Shown here in pieces: positions 46,349 through 59,657 of a DNA stretch of 64,000 nucleotides. The notes beneath the pieces were generated by a model that saw nothing but the letters and a program-made list of their open reading frames with translations, made no database searches and was not told the origin of the DNA. Source of the stretch: Gnetum montanum (lineage: Eukaryota; Streptophyta; Gnetopsida; Gnetales; Gnetaceae); assembly GCA_015680685.1 (NCBI GenBank), contig MNCI01028959.1:193838-257837 (forward strand). The letters run 5' to 3'. The position numbers were made by a program, and so were the translations under genes. How positions within the stretch are numbered: position 1 is the first letter of the stretch; the number at the start of each line of letters is the position of its first letter.

Positions 46349-47270
46349 ATACATGGCTATCTGTACATATTATTACGTGGCTATGAAGACATGGGGTGGA
46401 GAGGTTAGGATATATTTCACTTGTGTAGACTCTTAATAATATTTGAAAGATTAGAAAATGTGTAAGGTCTACTCTATACAAGTTTTTCTTTGCCATCTCC
46501 TTCATTGACAATGTTAAAGAGGAGTTCATCCCATAGTCCATCCCATTGCCCATCATTTTTGATTTGCTAGAATTCATGATTGGGAGTTTCTTCTTGGAAC
46601 TCCACTTTAGACCCTTGCTCTACATTCACATTGTTAATAGCTAATGGCACCATGTCCTCATCATGAATGTTGATTTCACCTCCCTCTTAAGGAAGGTGAA
46701 TCTCTTAATGAATGGGGGAAGACATGGCTTGTAGTTGAGCCAACCAAAATCTTCATAGGATAATGTTAAACCCCAATGTCTCTTCCACTACCAAGAAATC
46801 TAGGATTTTTAGAAATTTCTTCACTACCAAAAAATCTAAGGAGAAATATCCCTTAACTATAACCCTTAATCCATTGTAGCTATTGATGTGCATTGTATTT
46901 GCTCAGTCAAGCCTAATCAATCAACAATGATGCATGCAATGACATTTGGTGTGGCTCCATTACTCACATGCACCCAATGCACCTTATATTACCTCACTTG
47001 AGTTGTTATGAAAAGAGGGGCCCTAGTTACTTCACCATTTTATGGATTGGATTTGATTTTTCTATTCTAAAACACTAGTGGTATTTACTTCTCCTCTCTC
47101 ATTGAGGAAGGGACCATCATTGCATGGATGGATTCCTTCTTGGGGGGGATATCCTCACTAATGGGGATGGAGGTCAACATCTTTACTAGTGCTTCATGAT
47201 GTGTAGTGGAATTCATGATCATGTCATATAAACTCAAGGTTGTATTCTTTTGCTCAAGGAGCTACTTAAC
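46349..47270 (-). pseudogene. Unit D aspartic protease region
   Basis: Homologous to 23330-24300. The minus strand reads VHVSNGATPNVIACIIVD, decayed equivalents of the following strands, and a better end with LTLSMKEMAKKNLYRVDLTH. The GRPW motif of unit C has decayed (SYEDFGWLNYK region). As in C there is no pol downstream: beyond H the sequence resumes at the tandem repeat. Confidence 0.7.
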
Positions 47271-50053
47271 CTGTTCCATTGCACTAAGGAAATTTTTGTC
47301 ATTGGACATGGGCTTGTCATCCTAGTTGTTCTTCACTTTCTTCATGTGCCTCAAAATACAAATTTTATCCTTAGGTTGTTATTTGGGTCTCTCCTATTTC
47401 TTCTAGCATTGGGTTTTAGGGTTCTATAGTTTTCTAATTATGGTAGGCTAGGAAGGGGATGTCATGTTTATAGACAATATCGGAGTGGGCTTTGATGGGT
47501 CCACTTCCTTCCATGCCTTGGTCAACTTGTTACCCTTGTTATTAGACTTTTGCTTATGCTTTTTCTTTTGCTTGGTTGAGGCTTTTTGATTATTGTCAGT
47601 TGGTTATGAGGAAGAGGATATAGGATTGGCCACCACAGGAGGTTATTATGTGGTTATGATAATTAATTAAGCAATGGCTAGTTGGGCTAGGACACCTTGA
47701 TGACAAAAGCCTTCCTTGGAGGTGCTCGTAATGGCACTCTATGACAAAAGGGGATCTTGAGCTAGTGGAAGCTAAAGAGGTCCTTTCATCATGATGGGGC
47801 ACCTAGATCATGAATGATTTCTTCACTAGTGTCCAATTATCATTGATGTTGAATGCTAATATAAAATAGGGGCTATTATTAGCATTCAATGAGTTCATGT
47901 ATACCTACATCAACTAATTCTACAATCAGACTGGGTTGGATGCATCTAGAACTAACTCTCCCCTATCTATCATTTTTTGTAGGTCATCCTTCAATGCAAG
48001 GGAAAAGTATGCATCATGATTAGGTAGTTGGTGATAGTGGTAAAAGAGATCTAGCTTGAAGTACATAGGCAATTGAGGCTCATACTTTGTTGCTCTAGTG
48101 GGGTCTTTGGCTATTTTTCATAGCCACTGATACTTTTTCTAAGTAGCTTCAGTCAATATCTTATGTTGTATATGTTCACTTTTCAACAGTTGATCTAGTA
48201 ATTCAAATGGTTTCAAGGGTAAGCTAGTGTACTTGCTACGATCCTTCTACTTAAAGTTGGTTCTTGTTGTTGTTGATGAAGTGGCCCTATAGGTTGATAG
48301 CTAGTTATCTTGGTTGTTAGTTGGGGCCTTGGGTGGGTTGGCCCTCAACCCTTGATTAGTGTTCTTGGCTTCTTTGGTTACTATGGTTATAGCCATGTTG
48401 TTTTTTTTACCCTTTTCTTTATCCCTCCGCATGTGTTGAATTTTTTATGCCACATAGGCAAGGTCATGGCTAGCTTCTACAATGGACTCTATGTTTTTGG
48501 TTTGTCAAAATGCCTAACTAAGTAACCATGCATTAAGGTAATATAGCTTGGACTTGATAAAGTCATTAACTTCCCCCTTGAATATAGCCAAAAGATGAAT
48601 TTTGGCTATAGGTTCTAGTATCTCATTGAGCAAACCATTCCATCATTGGATGAACTTCTATACTAGTTCTAGGGATCCTTCCTTGAGCTTTATTAGCTAG
48701 TCAAGCATGGTGTTGAGCTTTAAGTTATACTTCAAGTAGTTAAGAAATTGAGTTGTCAAGTCCTCTAGAAAGGATAGAGATTCTCTAGGTAAGGTGTGAT
48801 ACTAGTCAAGTGCTTTCCTAGTCAAGGACATAGGAGAAATCTTCATGATAGTATGTGGTCATGGTTGTAATGGCAAGCACTCAGAGTGAAAGGTAATAAG
48901 GTGAGCATTGGGATCATCTTTTCCATTGCACTTACTAAACTAAGGGATGAGGATATCAAGATAAAGGTTCAAGGGTGGGACTATAGGATTGATGGGATCA
49001 TTCTTGAGGAAATTCATAATCTTGACACTCTGTGAAGTAGAGGTGTTAAGCCTCTTCAACTACTCTGTTAGGTTTTAAATCATCTAGAAGGCTTGATCCA
49101 AGCTCTGTGATACCCCTATGGCTACAAGATCTACAAAAAATGGCTATGCAGTTTGCTAGAAGGTTTGTGGCCTCAATATCGACTAAAAGCCAAAGGGGAG
49201 AGGTTGCATCATGGCTATAGTTAGTGGACCAAACAAGGAAAAAGATGTTTGTGTAGATACTTGTGGTATAAACAAAACAAAAGGGGTATGTGATCCTTGG
49301 GTTGCTTGGGGTTCCATGGTAGATCCCACATGGTTGGTCAAAGGGTTAGTGGCAATAACCATCATCAATGTCAATCATACTAGTAGTAACCATCATCAAC
49401 ATCAATCATACTAACCAAGCCTAGATGGCAAGTAGCACCAAGAAATGAAACATGGTTGGCTACGACACCAATTATTCTTAGTATGTAAGGATGACTATCA
49501 TGGGTTCAAACATGGTTGGGTATGATGGGAACAAATGTGGTGGGACATTTCCAGAGGAAGAGGTAAAGGGAGTAGACGTGTGCATCATGGTCTTAGGGGT
49601 CCCTTATTGGAAGAGTCCCTCCAAGAGGTTCTCGTGCTTAGCTTGTGCCTCAAATTTATCCTTCTCTTCTAGTTTTCTACCATGGGTAGGCCTTTGATTA
49701 CATTCTTTGGCCTCAATGATGAAAACTAAGATGCTAGCGTATCTGTGATTAAGGGGTATTCGATCATAGTGAGAGGGAATATACTCTTTTCCATCATGAT
49801 AAATAAGCTCAAGTTTCTTTCTAGTTTCTACCTTTGCTCATGGGATTGGCATGTCAACCTAGATCTTAGCGCAAATGAAGTTATAGTATTCTTCATTTAT
49901 TGTCAAGAGCCTAGGACCTTACCCCATAAGCCTAAGAGATTATCTACATTCAATCATAATAGGATCCTCAGGGTCATAGACCCTCACATACTATTGATTG
50001 GATCCATTGTCAATATAGTTAAGGGACAACTTGATCGATTGTAGGAGAGACAT
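47271..50053 (-). pseudogene. Unit D gag
   Basis: The start at 50053 reads MSLLQSIKLSLNYIDNGSNQ, aligned with the start of unit C. The N-terminal block VRVYDPEDPIMIECR matches IRVYDLKDPAIIKFR of C. The capsid core at about 48400-49000 and the Lys-rich tail at 47500-48300 follow the same order as C, with many stops. Shared positions across two independent decayed copies support a real ancestral gag. Confidence 0.72.
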
Positions 50054-50159
50054 GGCAATTTTACTGAAAATGACTTAATATAGGTTGTAAAAGATAAAAG
50101 GAGAGTAAATTTCAACATGTGGAATTTGAAAATGATCAAAAGAAGCAAAAATAGTTGAA

Positions 50160-52548
50160 AACAAAGTACTTACTATAAATAGTAAGTGGGGGGTAAGGGG
50201 GGTATACCCATTTCCCAAAAATGTAAAGGTGAAATGATGCTAATAACCCTTACCTATGCTAGCTTCCTAGCTAACCCTACACTAGGTGTGATAGTGGGGA
50301 AGAAAGGGGGTGAGATGTGAAGATCTCATGCCTTCCTAGCCAATGTTGTGAAGAGGAGGGTGGGGAAGTTGAAAAGACAAATAAAAACTACAAATCTATG
50401 TAATTTGGAATTATCAAAATGTTAAGATTGGTGAAAGATGGCCAAAAAAAGTCACTTACTAAAGATAGTAAATAGGGACTAAAAGGGATACACCCCTTTG
50501 TCAAAAATGAAAAGCTGAAAATGTTGATACTAAGCCTCATCCATGCTAGCCTCCTAGCTACCTCTATGCTAGGTATGGTAGGGGAGGAAGGAAGGAGATG
50601 AGATGAGTGATCCCACACTTTCTTATTTCAACATTGATGAGGAGGAAAAGTTTGACACTTGAAATGGAAATTTCCAACTTTCCAAAAAAATGGTTTTAGC
50701 AAGCTACCAATTCCAACAACAAGAAGAGTGAGAAAGATTTTGGGTTGGTTTTAGTAACAACATTGGTTTTGTTTTGAGAATATGGCAAAACATGTTAAAT
50801 GGTTGTGGCAAGCTATCAATGCTGGTTTTCAACTTGAAATTTCACAATAGGTGTTGTGAAAATTCAACACCCAACCAACTACAACTTCCACATAGAAGTT
50901 TCTATTGTAGGGGAAAGGGGCAACATTAGGTTTTCAGGGTTTTGATCAAGAAAAAATGTAGATCTTGGCTAGGAGGAAATGTTGGCAATGGACGGAGCAA
51001 GTTTTTGACACAGAAATTAGGCAGAGGCCCTCCTTGTAGTGCTAAGAAACTATTGCAACTAAAGATCTTGGCTACTAGAAAGCTAAATAATTCTCAGTTG
51101 TGGATAGCCTCAACCCCAAATCCCTAGGGCCTCCAAGAAAAATGGAATTCAAGGTGCCCTACATGGTCTAGTAGATCACCCAAGGACTTAGGGGATGCAA
51201 AATAGGGGTTGTCAAAAATATAAAAATTGTAGATATGAAACTCAAAATGAATACAAATTGCATACAAAAAGGAAACTAAACTTTATTAAAATGAAAAGAA
51301 TGGGTTTAGGAATGTGTACAAAAGTGCCTGTAGGAGAGAAAAGGGAGGTTCACTTGAGTTTGGGTTCCAAGTCCATTAAAGCCAATAGAATCAACTCCAT
51401 ATTATGGATCCTCAATCACTCTTGATGTTTGTTAAACCTCCTCTACTACCACTCCAAATCTACAATGTTGGTTACTACCAGGATTGGAAAATGTGAAGGA
51501 TTTGAGTGTTCAAGATGCTCCATGCTGGAAGTTGGTGTTTCCAAGGGGTAACATTGACACCCAAAGATCATAGATCCCAAGGGAGGTAATGGGGGTTACA
51601 AGGCCATACGTTTTTCATGATGGGGTTCAAGAGATTGTAAGTGTGTATGATTGGAAAAGATTTTGATTGCCTAAAAATGCCCAAGTGTGGAATTTCTTGG
51701 AGTGTGAAAAATTATGGAACCTTGAAATGGTATGGGACTTTGGTTTTTATAGGTCTTTGGCCATTATTTGGGCTGCAAATTGGCTGAAATTTGGTTGCCA
51801 AATGGCTATAATTTGGCTATCAAATTGCCACAAATTTCTATCACATATAGGGGGTAGGTGCCCAAAATTTAGGGGGATTACCATATATGCAAAGGGTCAT
51901 CTACCCCCATGGCCATTCTATTTACTATAAATAGTAACAGAGGCATACCTTCCATGTTGGCTTTGTTCTTCCACACTGAGCCTTCAACCTTCCACACAGG
52001 AGCATCTAGTCAATGTTAGAGTGCATGAATCCTTGAAATCTAAGCTATGTTGCTTTCACACTAGGGGACATGTAGTCTTCATGCTGGGCATGTAGTCTCC
52101 ATGCTAGGGGTAAAGTCTTCATGTTGGGGATGGGTGAGATCCACCCCTTGCACTCCTCCATGCTGGCTTTAACTTCTCCTTGCTAGAGTTAGGTTGTCCA
52201 AACCCTTTCACACTAGAGGTAGGTGAGATCTAACCCATGTAGGTGTCTTTAGTGTAGAAGAATTTATACCCCTTATTAAACCCATAAAAATACAATTTTT
52301 GGCATTCCAAAAGGCATTTTTTTACCTCCCCAAGCCCAAATATGGACATTACATGACTCTTTCAACTCAGGGAATGAGGCTTTGACCACTTATGAATTAT
52401 TTTTTAGCCCCCAAAATTATGAAATATGTTAGATTGCCTCTCATGGTTTATAATATTCACATTTACAATGGAGTTTTAAATTGGGTTTCATGAGGTGAAG
52501 GCTACATAATGAAAATGGCTACAACATGAAAATTTTGGTGGTGTTTCA
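50160..52548 (-). repeat. LTR-like promoter block of unit D
   Basis: Matches 27090-29337, with the same sharp end (gtgtttca at 52548) and a TATA box at 51742-51753. It carries an extra duplication: 50166-50360 and 50452-50648 are diverged copies of one another (cttactataaatagtaagtg / cttactaaagatagtaaata). Unit C has only one. The inner border is not resolved. Confidence 0.6.
51742..51753 (-). promoter_or_regulatory. Minus-strand TATA box of unit D
   Basis: CCTATAAAAACC on the minus strand, at the position matching 28574-28585 in unit C. Confidence 0.5.
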
Positions 52549-52552
52549 ATAA

Positions 52553-53007
52553 GGCAAAATGAGTAGTATTAGTTTCAATCATATAAGTGTAATCATTTGG
52601 TAATCCTAGTAGTGTTATTACTTGGTTCACATAGTAGCATAACACATGGTAACCCAATGATGGTTACATGAGCCTAAGATGTCTATAGCAAACTAGGAAT
52701 GGCTACTCATCACCATAGGATAGAGTAGACCTTTATTTTTTTATGGCTTAAACTTAGACCATATTCTCATTTTCATTATGTTTGCACTTAGGAGTAGCAC
52801 GAGCCAACAACATCAAGATATTAGATGCCTCACTTAGAGTTAAACCATAAACTTGCACTTCACTAACTCGAAGTAGGAAGACAACAATCATGAACTAATT
52901 ATCAACTTCTAACATATTTACATTATCCTTCCACAAGTCATGATCTAGTCATGCATGTGCACTCATGACTTGTATGGTGGAGTGTTGGGATATCCTACCA
53001 CTCATCA
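52553..53007 (+). repeat. 5' LTR of element G, truncated
   Basis: The reverse complement aligns to the U5-side half of the A and F LTRs (ggatatcctaccactcatca at the end; tgtaaccatcattgggttac and aggattaccaaatg inside). The U3 side with the GATATC cluster and TATA box is missing: homology starts at about 52570, just after the end of unit D. Confidence 0.75.
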
Positions 53008-53700
53008 TTGGCACTATTACCAAGGATGTATCAATTTTTTCTTAGTAGTTGATCTTACAAAGTTCATTATATTTAGAATCACAAAGTTTATTCTATATGT
53101 TTTTAATTAATCTTTTAACACACATACACTTAATAGCATCAAACTTATAACATGGATTTGACACTTCAGGAAAAGTCACCACCTTCAAAAGAAATACAAA
53201 GTGATCATGAAAAAGAATATGATGAAGAACACTAGAGTGCACCCACATAATCCAAAATTTCATATGCTCATAAAAATCCATATTATTGTAACTTCACATT
53301 TATCTTTCATTAGGATGAATAGCTAAGATGGAGAGATTTACAAGGCAACTTAGTTTTACCTTCTGAATTTTCAACACCATCAATTTTGCAAGAAATCTTA
53401 ATGAGGTTGAACCTTCATCATGCACAAGAATAATATCATATTACTAAAAACATGAGTAGGTCATATCAACCCATAGAAGCATAGGTAAGAAGGGATTCTT
53501 CCATGGATATAAGGTATGATAACAATAAAGGAAAAAAAGAGTAACCCACAACATTATCCTAGAAGAAATCAATAATGATACATTCATAATGGAAAAACTC
53601 CACCAAAACCATGAATCCCATTCATAGACATCTATCATTCATCTAGACAAGCTTGTAAAAATACAATTGCATTTAGTCCTTGCAGAAACACGTAGGAGAG
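53008..53700 (+). promoter_or_regulatory. Primer-binding site and leader of element G
   Basis: TTGGCACTATTACCAAGGAT immediately follows the LTR, a decayed copy of the site in A (TTGGCACCGTTGCCAAGGAC). The remaining bases are an AT-rich leader or the lost N-terminus of gag. Confidence 0.72.
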
Positions 53701-55320
53701 ATGTAGAAGACTTCAAACATAGGCAAATCTTAAGGCCTAGAGCTTCCATAGAACCACAAGAGAATGAATCATGAAGTCATAGAAGGAGAACCAGTCAGCA
53801 CCATTCTCTAACTACTCCCTCTTATCTTTTACAATCATTAATAGAATATAACAAGAGGGAATGAAGACCTAGAGACTATGAAAGGAAAAGACATAGGGAT
53901 CATGAAATACATGAATATTGAAGAAGGCATCCTGACAAAGAAGAAGATGATTATGAACAACAAAGGGATAGAATCAAGCATGATGAAATGAAACAACACT
54001 ATGAGCCTCAAAGGAATAACAACTACAACTAAGCCTACAAACTTGACAATGATGAGGAACCCCTACTGGCAACTTGTAGTATAATTAACTTTAGAGAAGT
54101 AGTGTATATCCCTACTAGGAATGTAATGGATAGTTACATCAAGACATTGGACATGAATAATATTCTCAAATTTAAAGGTGGATGTAATGCAAATCCATAA
54201 CATTATCTTTAAGAATTCCAAAATACATGTGTCCTTTAGAATATCAAGAGTGATTACTAGAAGTTAAGGTTATTTTTGAGGACTCTCATCAAGAAAGTAA
54301 AAATTTGGTACCAGTTGTTAGATAGAATTGATTTGAAGATGGAGTATCATGCTAGAACTCTTCAATGATAAGTATTAAACCTATTTAAGACTGCCCAATT
54401 TAAGAAAAAAAATCTAAGGATCAAAGCAAGGGACACATGAATACCTTAATGCAACAATGAGTAGATATTATTCTTTACTAAATAGATGTCTAGACCAAGG
54501 AGTTTCAAAAAGTGAACAACTAAGGCATATTATTCATGAGTTAAGGAAAAAGACTAGAGAAACCCTTAGTGTATATGCCCAATAAATATTATTAGAAATG
54601 ACAATCCATCAAATTCAAATATTGATAAACCAAGTGACAAAAGAAGAATGAGAATTAAAGAAAATGAAATTAATTGAGGAATACAATCAAGATCCTATAA
54701 TAAGAAAAAAAGATGTTAGAATGTGTGATAAACAAGAAGACGAAACTTTGGAGGATGTCATTCAAAAGAAGACTCTACCCATTCAAAAATTAGTAAATGA
54801 TATTGTAACAAAGGTATAGAAAATGTGAGACTCAATAGATGAGAAATATTGTATTGCCCTTAAGATAGTGAAGAAAAATACTGAACGAGTGCTAAATAAG
54901 AACAAAGAAAAGATAACATATAAGAGAATTACAAGGATAAAGAAAAATTTGATGTAGTTGAGGAATTTAGACTCTAGTTTAGAAAATGAAGAAGGATGCA
55001 AAGTATACCATTATGAACATCCTAAGGGATGTTATCCTATCATGATCCACTTGAAAGAGTCTAGGGAATATACACTAAACCTGAGATTTATCAAGAAACA
55101 AATGCTAAAATGATTATGTTACGCATAGGGTAATCTCATATAAACCTTCCAACCATCATACTATCCAAGTGATGCCTATCCTTAGCCACAAGGGCAATAC
55201 TAGAAATAGTGGCAATCACCACAAGTGTAAATAATTTCACCACCAAGGTAGCAATATTCATATAGGAAACCCGATCCTTATAGATATTACATTCAATGTC
55301 CAGTCTCTCTCATAAATGTT
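53700..55320 (+). pseudogene. Element G gag
   Basis: Recognisable blocks follow the order of E gag: INFREVVYIPTRNVMDSYIK, LDMNNILKFKGGCNANP, FLRTLIKKVKIWYQLLD, NLFKTAQFKKKN. There is a charged region at about 54650-54950, and KVYHYEHPKGCYPIMIHLKE at about 54995-55060, which matches the zinc-knuckle-like segment of E with its second Cys changed to Tyr. Many stops. Confidence 0.8.
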
Positions 55321-56660
55321 TCAGTCCATACTTTCTCTAATTACTATCCACTAGAGTATTACAAGACCACTACTCCATTTATAGATTCTAATTCTTATAC
55401 ACATTAACCAACAGATGCTTCATCAATTCCAACTCCTAACTCTCTACAACCAATACCACCACCAGTTATTCAAGGAGAACTACCAACACAACTACAGCAA
55501 AAGAATGCTACCAAGGTAGTAAACACATAAGATGTGACAATGAAAGAACCTAGATCTAGGAAACATCCATTTTTTTAGAAAAAGTCATAAAAAGTTTCAC
55601 ATGATGAGAACTTAACCCATATTAAGCACATCTACACATTCTTCTTAAGGGAATACCGAACTTTCACATTCTACAGATTTGAATTTGACCACATCCTCAC
55701 TCAAACTATCACATATTGGATCAAGGTAGGATCACTTTCCAAGAAGAGAATAGATCTAAGAAGTTCCTTAGTATATCTCTAGATAGTAGGACTTAAACCA
55801 TGCAAAGATTTATTAGATTCTAGATCAGGAGTAAACTTGATTTTACAATATATGTAAAAATCCTAAAATCTTCCTTCACTAAAGAATAGCAACATCCGAT
55901 TAGAGCTTGTAGACCAATCAATCATTATTTCACTCAAATAGGTGAATGATGTCATTACCATCATAAGCATTTGGCCTTACCCTGCTAATTTCTTAGTGAT
56001 ATATGTGGGGAAACATAAGGGATATTTTCCTATAATCATGGGAAGAAAATGACTTAATTAGAGACCTATTCTTGGAAATTTCCAAGGAAGATGAGGTTGA
56101 AATCATACAGAGAAACCAACTTCCATGTATCGCATAAAGTAATACTAGGTGTAGTTGTGTTTGGAAAATCTAGATCATCAAACAAGAAATCAATACAACA
56201 TGCAATCAATATGTAGAAGATATGTGTATGCAGCAATGATTGTATATAGAAGCCATCAAACAAGAAGGCATCCAATGGTTGATTCCTAAACAAGAGACAT
56301 AGTCCAAATTATACATAGAACCATCTAATCAAATTAGAAGTGCCTATCTTAAAGAAGCTAATAAGTTAGAGCACTTACGAAAGAAACACCCCTATGTACA
56401 CTCACATCAAAAAGAAGACATTGAGTGGGAATAGCTAAAAGTACCAACTTGTTTGAACCAAATCCTTTAGAGTTAAAAGTCCTACCAAAAGTACTATAAT
56501 ATGCTTTTCTAAATAATAAGAAATTGGTAATTATTAATGTCAGTCTTGATCAAGAACAAAAGAAAAGATTATTAGAAGTGGTGAATAAATGGCTAATAGC
56601 ATTTGCACAATCCTATGATGAAATAACAAGCATTAACCCATGCATTTCTATAGACCTAGC
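55321..56660 (+). pseudogene. Element G protease and linker to RT
   Basis: A proline-rich lead lies at 55380-55500. The active-site region near 55810-55850 reads LLDSRSGVNLI, so the triplet DSG has become DSR. The strand FPIIMGRK follows near 56030. The linker up to RT keeps LVIINVSLDQEQKKRLLEVV and FAQSYDEITSINPCI (the FAWSYxE...GIDPxI motif). Inactive. Confidence 0.75.
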
Positions 56661-57520
56661 TATCAAACCATACCACCAACCTCAAGGAAATTAAATCCTA
56701 AACTTAAAAAAGTTGTAAAACAAGAATTGAAGAAACTATTAAAAGTAGGATTCATCTATCCAATAGAAAATAGTTAATGGATTATTTCTTTATTCATTAT
56801 CCCAAAGAAAGGTGGTAAGTGGAGGGTTTGCATTAAATTTTAGTTGTTGAATTCAACAACATTCAAGAATGACTTTTCTCTATTATTTGTTGACCAAGTT
56901 CTTGATACCATTGTAAGACACTAGTACTATAGTTTTCTTGATGGGTACAATGGGTATAATCAAATCCACATTGCACTAGAAGATCAAGAGAAAACCACAT
57001 TCACTAGTTCATGAGGAACATGTGCATACAAGTAGATACCTTTTGGCTTATGTAATGCTCCCACTACTTTCCAAAGATTAGTAGTAAACATCTTCCAAGA
57101 GTAGATTGGTAATGGAGTAGAGGTATTTATTGATGATTTTTTGACTTAATGGCTAGACTTCAAACAAGCATTGGATCAACTAGAGAAGGTTTTGAAAAGA
57201 TGTGTTGAAACTAATTTAAAGCTTAATTAGCAAAAGAGACATCTCATGGTCCAAGATAGTATTATTTTGGGACATTAAGTATCTCAAAAAGGCATAGAGG
57301 TAGATCTAGATAAAATAAGAGTTAATCAAAATATCACCAAGAGGCCACATATTGTTAAGGATGTTAGATCATTTCTAGGTTATATAAGATACTATAGAAT
57401 GCTCATTAAAAATTTTTCAAAGATAGCAAAACCATTAGTAAAACTAACAAAGAAAAGATGCACTATTCCAATGGATAGAATAGTGTTAGAAGGCATTTGA
57501 GACATTAAAGAAGAAGCTTA
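56661..57520 (+). pseudogene. Element G reverse transcriptase
   Basis: Motifs in order: KQELKKLLKVGFIYPI, FIIPKKGGKWRVCI, FVDQVLDTIV, YSFLDGYNGYNQIHIALED, IPFGLCNAPTTFQRL, and the catalytic box GVEVFIDDF with both aspartates kept. The thumb follows: [50 protein letters not shown]. At least eight stops interrupt it. Confidence 0.88.
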
Positions 57521-57970
57521 TTGAAAAACCAATTCCTCAAGCTCCAGATTGTTCTAACCCCTTCCACATTATGATAGATGATTTAAACCATGCATTAGGT
57601 GTAGTACTTATTTAGCTCAATTATTAAAAAAATACCATATTACATACATTGTGTCAATCAAAGCATCATCAAAGCATAACTCAACTACACCACTACAAAA
57701 AAGGAGCTTATGAACATGGTGTATGTGCTTGAAAAATTTAGACATTATGTGCTTAGGTATCATATTAAAATTCACATGGATCATAGTGCCATCAAGTTTG
57801 CGATTAGTCCAAGAGTGATACAATGACTCATGATACTACAAAAGTTTTACATCATAATGATAGACAAGAAGGAAACTGAAAATGTCATAGCTGATCATTT
57901 TTCAAGACTAAGATGGGAACCACATGAGTAGGACGAATGACTATCAGATCAATTTCCTAATAAAAATTTG
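57521..57970 (+). pseudogene. Element G RNase H
   Basis: It is traceable from DCSNPFHIMIDDLNHALG (57545) through ELMNMVYVLEKFRHYVLRYHI and IHMDHSAIKF (catalytic Asp kept) to NVIADHFSRLRWE near 57920. Two frameshifts and several stops. Confidence 0.82.
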
Positions 57971-59290
57971 TTTGCATAGATAACAATGGCTGTGAACTCA
58001 ATAGGAAAGTAATGAATTACTGATTACATGACTTATCTCACTACATAAGAGCTTCCTATTGAGTGAAAAAAGATACAAAAGAAATAGTTCCTTCATAGAG
58101 TTAAATGGTATATGAAAATTAATGGAAATCTTTACAATATTTGTGTCAATGGGTTAGTTAGATGGTTTATTCTAAAAGAGAACTAACAAAGAATCTTCTA
58201 AGATGCACATGAGGGACCATGTCATTGTCACCGTGTAGGATACAAAATGGCACTCAAACCGATGCTTGTAGGCTACATTTAGCCTACCATATTTAGGACA
58301 CATACACATTTACTCAACCTTGTGAAGGATGCCAACATGATGGGGGGATAATAACCAAAAATAAAGGACCACAATGATGAATCCAACCATTAGATCCATT
58401 TGACATCTAGGGAATTGATTTTATGAGGTCCATCATATTGATGTCCAATAGGAAATCATATATTATAGTGACAATTGATTATTGCATGAAATGGGTCGAA
58501 GAAGCTACAGTCAAAGATTGCACAGCTAAAATAGCTATTAAATTCTTTTAACAACACATGATAAATAGTTTTGGGGTACCACATATGCTCATATCCAATA
58601 ATGGAACACACTTCACAAGAGCTACATTTAAGAAGCTAATGCAACAACTTGGGGTGAAGTACAACATATCTACACCATACCATCCCCAAAAAAAATGGTC
58701 AACTAGAAGTGACTAACTGATAAATCATTAAAATATTAACCACAATAGTTTGTCGATTTTGAAAGGATTGGAGCACTAAGTTGAATGATGTCCTATGAGC
58801 ATATAGATCTACATGGAAACTCCTAATAGGATACTTTGTCTATGAGCTAGTTTATTAAAAACTTCCCACACTATGAATCCAAGCAAAGTTACAAACCTTA
58901 ACTATTGCTAGTAAACTTGACCTAGATCTAAACTTACCTCAATAAGAATGCCTCATGAACCTTAACCTTCTAGAGGAAAATAGACTTATAGCTCTAATGA
59001 GTAATGAGATACATAAGAAATACTCCAAATGTAAGCATGATGGAAGAATATGACAAGTGTCAATACATTTAGGAAATAAATTTCTATACTATAATCCTAA
59101 TCATGTGCCATAAAAGGTGATGTTCCAAATTTTATGGGAAGGATCCTATATCATCCATGAAACATACCAACTAGGCATCATGTAGATCTATCATCCAAAT
59201 AGCTCACACAAGCTTATCTTCATCAACATTCAACAAGTCAAACCATTCTCTAAACATCTCAACTCCTCTAGGGATTCTACCTTAACCACC
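57971..59290 (+). pseudogene. Element G integrase
   Basis: The zinc-binding region reads DAHEGPCHCHRVGYKMALK, then CEGCQHDGG. The core keeps the first Asp (VTIDYCMKWVEEA). The second is Asn (LISNNGTHFTRATFKKLM). The Glu is lost in a shift at about 58690 (YHPQKKWSTR in place of YHPQANGQAE). The C-terminal part includes FQILWEGSYIIHETYQLGIM and LIFINIQQVKPFS near 59230. Confidence 0.85.
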
Positions 59291-59657
59291 AAACCATCTT
59301 CAACTTATTCTATCTTTTGGTTAACTATTTTTAATAATAGCCATGGGGGTCTCCTATGTGACACTTAGGCACTAAACTTTTCTTTTTTCTTTTCTTAATA
59401 CTTTTCCACATTCTTGATATCTTTTCTATTCTTTTATACTTTTCTCATTTCTTAATCATTTTATATTCTCTATATCTTTTAAATTCTTTATTCATTTTTT
59501 CATTCTTATCATTCTTTATGATTTTTTATCATTTTTCTTATGCACACTTTTATTAATTTTCTAGTAAAGTGTAAAAGAATAAAGCAAGATGTAGTTCTAA
59601 TGATGTGAAAATTACCGTATGTTATCAAATCATGGAAGGACTAATTCTATATATAGT
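59291..59657 (+). other. 3' region of element G
   Basis: It includes agccatgggggtctcctatg (59340-59360), the polypurine motif at the end of pol, then a long pyrimidine- and AT-rich run. It is the counterpart of 3480-3600 in A. Element F begins at 59658, preceded by atagt, the likely duplication of which lies outside what survives. Confidence 0.65.

Larger units (their letters stand above)
52553..59657 (+). mobile_element. Element G: decayed plus-strand Ty3/Gypsy element, A family
   Basis: This is the only autonomous element here in plus orientation. A 5' LTR (truncated at its outer end against unit D) ends at 53007. It is followed by a primer-binding site, gag, protease, RT, RNase H, integrase and a 3' region cut by element F. 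Its proteins are closest to those of A and E. Stops occur every few dozen codons and are largely TAG/TAA/TGA at Trp, Gln and Arg positions. This is the most decayed member of the family in the window. Confidence 0.88.
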
